Position numbers and translations under genes: made by a program. Below, in pieces: positions 61,240 through 64,000 of a DNA stretch of 64,000 bases. The notes beneath the pieces are model-generated. The model did not search any database. It was not told the origin of the DNA and saw nothing but the letters and a program-made list of their open reading frames with translations. The stretch is from Mesorhizobium sp. YM1C-6-2 (GTDB lineage: Bacteria > Pseudomonadota > Alphaproteobacteria > Rhizobiales > Rhizobiaceae): assembly GCF_003666685.1 (NCBI RefSeq), contig NZ_RCIZ01000013.1, positions 33,507-97,506 of the forward strand, given 5' to 3'. The first letter of the stretch is position 1, and every line of letters starts with the position of its first letter.

Positions 61240-62438
61240 TGGCGGCCGGACAAGGGGCAGCGCCGCATCTGGTGACGCTGGTGATGGCGGCGGCCGTCGG
61301 CTCGCTCGCCATGAACATCTTCCTGCCGTCGCTGCCCGGCATGGCGCACTATTTCGACAGCGACTACGCTATCATGCAGCTCGCCGTGTCCCTCTATCTG
61401 GCCGCGACGGCAGTGCTGCAGCTCTTCATCGGCCCGGCCTCCGACCGTTTCGGGCGCAGGCCGGTGATGCTCACCTGCTTCGCGATCTTCCTCGTCGGCA
61501 CGCTCGCTGCCGTCTATGCGCCGACGGTCGAGGTGTTGCTGGCCTGCCGGCTGCTGCAGGCCTTTTCCTCAGCCGGCATGGTGATCTCGCGCGCCGTGGT
61601 GCGCGATACGGTGAGCACGGCCGAGGCGGCAAGCCAGATCGGCTACATCACCATGGGCATGAGCGTCGTGCCGATGATCGGTCCGATGATCGGCGGCTTC
61701 CTCGACGAACTCTACGGCTGGCAGGCGAGCTTCTGGCTGACGCTGGCCTTCGGGGTGGTGGCGTTCGTGATCGTCCTTGCCGATCTCGGCGAGACCAACC
61801 GCAACCGTTCCGAAAGCCTCGCCGCGCAGTTCCGGGCCTATCCGCAACTGTTGGGATCCCCGCGTTTCTGGGGCTATTCGCTGACGGCAGCCTTTACCAC
61901 CGGCGCCTTCTTCGCCTTTATCGGCGGCGGGCCCTATGTGGCCTCCGAGATGCTCTATCTCACCCCATCGCAATACGGCTTCTATTTCGGCATCATCTCG
62001 CTCGGCTACATGTTCGGCAATTTCCTGTCGGGACGTTACGCCGGAAGGATCGGGATCAACCGTATGATGCTGTCGGGGAACATCGTCGGCGCCGCAGGCA
62101 TGCTGTTGTCGATCGGCCTGTTCGGCGCGGGGGTCCATCACCCGCTGTCGCTGTTTGGTCCGGTCTTCTTCACCGGAATAGGCAACGGCCTCACGCTGCC
62201 CAGCGCCAACGCCGGCATCGTAAGCGTCAAGCCGCATCTGGCTGGCTCGGCTTCGGGGCTGGGTGGTGCCCTGCAGATCGGCGGCGGCGCGGCCCTGTCG
62301 GTGCTAGCCGGCGCGCTTCTGACCCCGCAGACCGGCCCCTTCCCTCTGCTTTGGGTCATGCTGCTGTCGTCGGCAGCCGCGGCTTTGTCCACCTTCTACG
62401 TGATCCATGTGGCGCGGCGCGAGAGGCTGGATCCATGA
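61239..62438 (+). CDS. MFS transporter, Bcr/CflA (drug-resistance) family
   Basis: 399 residues from ATG 61239, overlapping the previous stop by one base (TGATG). Twelve helices. MNIFLPSLPGMAHYFDSDYAIMQLAVSLYLAATAVLQLFIGPASDRFGRRPVML is the classic DHA1/Bcr-CflA N-terminus, with motif A GPASDRFGRRPV and motif C-like MSVVPMIGPMIGGFLDE. It exports antibiotics or sugars by proton antiport. Placement between moaA and mobB is unusual for an efflux pump. Confidence 0.92.
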   Translation: MAAGQGAAPHLVTLVMAAAVGSLAMNIFLPSLPGMAHYFDSDYAIMQLAVSLYLAATAVLQLFIGPASDRFGRRPVMLTCFAIFLVGTLAAVYAPTVEVLLACRLLQAFSSAGMVISRAVVRDTVSTAEAASQIGYITMGMSVVPMIGPMIGGFLDELYGWQASFWLTLAFGVVAFVIVLADLGETNRNRSESLAAQFRAYPQLLGSPRFWGYSLTAAFTTGAFFAFIGGGPYVASEMLYLTPSQYGFYFGIISLGYMFGNFLSGRYAGRIGINRMMLSGNIVGAAGMLLSIGLFGAGVHHPLSLFGPVFFTGIGNGLTLPSANAGIVSVKPHLAGSASGLGGALQIGGGAALSVLAGALLTPQTGPFPLLWVMLLSSAAAALSTFYVIHVARRERLDP

Positions 62439-62454
62439 GCGGGGCGGAAAAGCC

Positions 62455-62967
62455 ATGAAGCAGCGGGTTTTCGGCATCACCGGATGGAAGAATTCCGGCA
62501 AGACGACGCTAACCGAGAAGCTCGTCGCCGAACTGACGCGGCGGGGCTGGAAGGTCTCGACCGTCAAGCACGCCCATCATGGCTTCGACATCGACAAGGA
62601 AGGCACCGACAGTTTCCGGCACCGGCAGGCCGGCGCCAGCGAGGTCGCCATCGTTTCCGGCCGGCGCTGGGCGCTGATGCATGAACTGCACGGCGAGGAT
62701 GAGCCAACGCTGGACGAGGTGCTGAAGCGTCTGGCGCCATGCGACCTAGTCCTCGTCGAAGGCTACAAGCGCGAGGGCCACAAGAAGATCGAGGCGCGGC
62801 GGACAGGCACGAAAGACACCACGCCGCTCAGCGATGGCGACCCGTCGATCCTGGCGATAGCCGCCAACCATACGGTGCCGAATAGCGCCCTCCCGGTCTT
62901 CGATCTCGACGAAATCGGCCCTATCGCAGATTTCATCGAAAGCGCGACCGAGCTGACCGGGAAGTAA
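62455..62967 (+). CDS. mobB: Molybdopterin-guanine dinucleotide biosynthesis protein MobB
   Basis: 170 residues from ATG 62455 (GGCGGAAAAGCC upstream); the in-frame extension overlapping the MFS gene is rejected. P-loop GTPase: FGITGWKNSGKTTLTEKL (Walker A GWKNSGKTT), VSTVKHAHHGFDIDKEGTDSFRHRQAGA and LVLVEGYKREGHKKIEARR, all MobB hallmarks. It assists MobA in attaching GMP to the molybdenum cofactor. mobA is not adjacent. Confidence 0.93.
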   Translation: MKQRVFGITGWKNSGKTTLTEKLVAELTRRGWKVSTVKHAHHGFDIDKEGTDSFRHRQAGASEVAIVSGRRWALMHELHGEDEPTLDEVLKRLAPCDLVLVEGYKREGHKKIEARRTGTKDTTPLSDGDPSILAIAANHTVPNSALPVFDLDEIGPIADFIESATELTGK

Positions 62968-63171
62968 CCCCACGTCAGCCATCGCGGGAAATCGACGCCT
63001 TCAGGCGGATTTGTCTCCAGGCGCCCAGACACGCGCAATATCTTTGTTCGGCTCATATCGTTTGGGATTGCTTTTTCCCGAAAAAGAGGCGGATTATCGG
63101 CCTCTGGCGCGGCAAGGCCGCAGCCCCGTCGCCGGCGCTTGGCCGGAGACGAACGCGATGAGGGGTCTTAG

Positions 63172-64000
63172 ATGTTTACGATGAAACGCCTGACGTTGGC
63201 AGCCTCGGCCGCAGCACTTGCGCTGACGCTCGCCGCCTGCTCGCAGGAAGAAAAGCCCGCCGAACCGGCGCCCGCTCCGGCCGCGCCCGCTGAACCAGCT
63301 CCGGCCCCGGCCGAGCCAGCACCTGCACCCGCCGAGCCCGCCCCCGCTCCGGCCGAACCGGCACCCGCTCCAGCCGCACCTGCTCCGGATACGCAGGGCG
63401 CTGCACCGGCAGCCCCCGGCGCCTCACAGACGGCGCTGAAGATCGGCACGGAGGGCGCCTACCCGCCCTTCAACAACCTGACCCCCGACGGCAAGCTCGA
63501 AGGCTTCGATATCGATATCGCCAACGCGCTCTGCGCCGAGATGAAGGTGACCTGCGAGTTCGTCACGCAGGATTGGGACGGTATCATCCCGGCCCTGCAG
63601 GCCGGCAAGTTCGACGCGATCATCGCATCCATGTCGATCACGCCGGAACGCGCCGAAAAGGTCGACTTCACCAACAAGTACTACAACACGCCCTCGGCGA
63701 TCGCCGGTCCAAAGGACTCGACGATCCCCGCCACCCTGACCAAGGCGGATCTCGCCGGCAAGACGATCGGCGTCGCCACCTCGACGACGCACTTCAACTA
63801 CGCCTCGCAAACCTACACGGACTCGACGATCAAGGGATATCCTTCGAGCCAGGAGTTCCTGCTCGACCTCGCCAACGGCCGTGTTGACGCCGTCGAGGAC
63901 GACATCAGCGTGCTCGAGGAATGGCTGAAGACCCCCGACGGCGCCTGCTGCAAGATCATCGGCCAGCCCTCTCCGCAGCCCGTCGAGATCTTCGGCCCCG
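63172..64000 (+). CDS. Amino-acid ABC transporter substrate-binding lipoprotein with Pro/Ala-rich tether, 3' end outside window
   Basis: Open from ATG 63172 (GAGGGG seven bases ahead) to the window edge; 276 codons are visible. Lipoprotein signal MFTMKRLTLAASAAALALTLAAC with lipobox LAAC, C23. Residues about 29-72 are a tandem run of PAEPAPAP-type units, then TALKIGTEGAYPPFNNLTPDGKLEGFDIDIANAL starts a type II amino-acid-binding domain of the lysine/arginine/ornithine or glutamine class. DWDGIIPALQAGKFDAIIASMSITPERAEKVDFT is the family signature. The tether holds the binding domain away from the membrane. Ligand unknown. Confidence 0.9.
   Translation, partial: MFTMKRLTLAASAAALALTLAACSQEEKPAEPAPAPAAPAEPAPAPAEPAPAPAEPAPAPAEPAPAPAAPAPDTQGAAPAAPGASQTALKIGTEGAYPPFNNLTPDGKLEGFDIDIANALCAEMKVTCEFVTQDWDGIIPALQAGKFDAIIASMSITPERAEKVDFTNKYYNTPSAIAGPKDSTIPATLTKADLAGKTIGVATSTTHFNYASQTYTDSTIKGYPSSQEFLLDLANGRVDAVEDDISVLEEWLKTPDGACCKIIGQPSPQPVEIFGP

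Overview
The window is GC-rich chromosomal DNA of an alphaproteobacterium, most likely a Hyphomicrobiales (Rhizobiales) member close to Mesorhizobium, Aminobacter or other Phyllobacteriaceae. This is an inference from gene content and protein flavour: clpP-clpX, rplM-rpsI followed by agmatinase and argC, ctaA beside a DUF2842 protein, metY, Omp25/31-type porin, ECF sigma with DUF4142, LigD/Ku end joining, and a typical rhizobial intergenic repeat. No phage, plasmid, IS element or CRISPR array is visible. Coding density is high except at 16.0-16.7 kb and 39.8-42.1 kb.

Layout. 0-1.7 kb: end of a DUF1513 gene and a HigBA-like toxin-antitoxin pair whose toxin is frameshifted near its C-terminus. 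1.7-4.0 kb: clpX and clpP. 4.1-12.3 kb: mixed metabolism (FAD oxidoreductase, P450, DUF5996, cupin, O-acetylhomoserine sulfhydrylase, CoA-binding protein, GNAT, glyoxalase, enoyl-CoA hydratase, thioesterase). 12.4-20.9 kb: outer-membrane protein, rplM-rpsI with a structured leader, a broken SEC-C gene, GDPD, agmatinase, argC, an APH(6)-like kinase, ctaA and DUF2842. 21-30.7 kb: exopolysaccharide locus (deacetylase, CelD/BcsL-like acetyltransferase, GumC/Wzz chain-length protein, Wza-like exporter, GT4, WcaJ-like initiator, Wzy/ligase). 30.8-34.0 kb: phosphonate-type ABC transporter ending in a methyltransferase. 34.7-39.8 kb: tightly packed end-joining operon ligD-ku-(BRCT-like/TPR protein)-hydrolase. 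39.8-42.1 kb: gene-poor accessory stretch with tRNA-Pro, an entericidin-like lipoprotein, a strong terminator and two 114-nt copies of a palindromic repeat. 42.1-43.7 kb: SDR and TetR facing each other across a palindrome. 44.5-48.1 kb: ribose-type sugar ABC transporter. 48.1-51.8 kb: glutathione reductase, DUF2059, rpiA, phosphoglycolate phosphatase. 51.9 kb: tRNA-Val. 52.0-53.7 kb: ECF sigma, DUF4142 and cupredoxin, with matching GGAAC-N16 promoters before the sigma gene and before DUF4142. 53.8-59.0 kb: L,D-transpeptidase, small hydrophilic protein, hydrolase/MarR pair, MsrQ, DUF971. 59.2-63.0 kb: moaA, two transporters, mobB. The window ends inside an amino-acid-binding lipoprotein.

The most interesting items are the end-joining operon with its fused BRCT-like/MerR-like/TPR protein, the self-contained ECF regulon, the transporter-methyltransferase operon, the disrupted toxin that keeps its ATGA coupling to the antitoxin, and the repeat-rich stretch around tRNA-Pro. 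All functional statements come from reading sequence and motifs; no database search was run.
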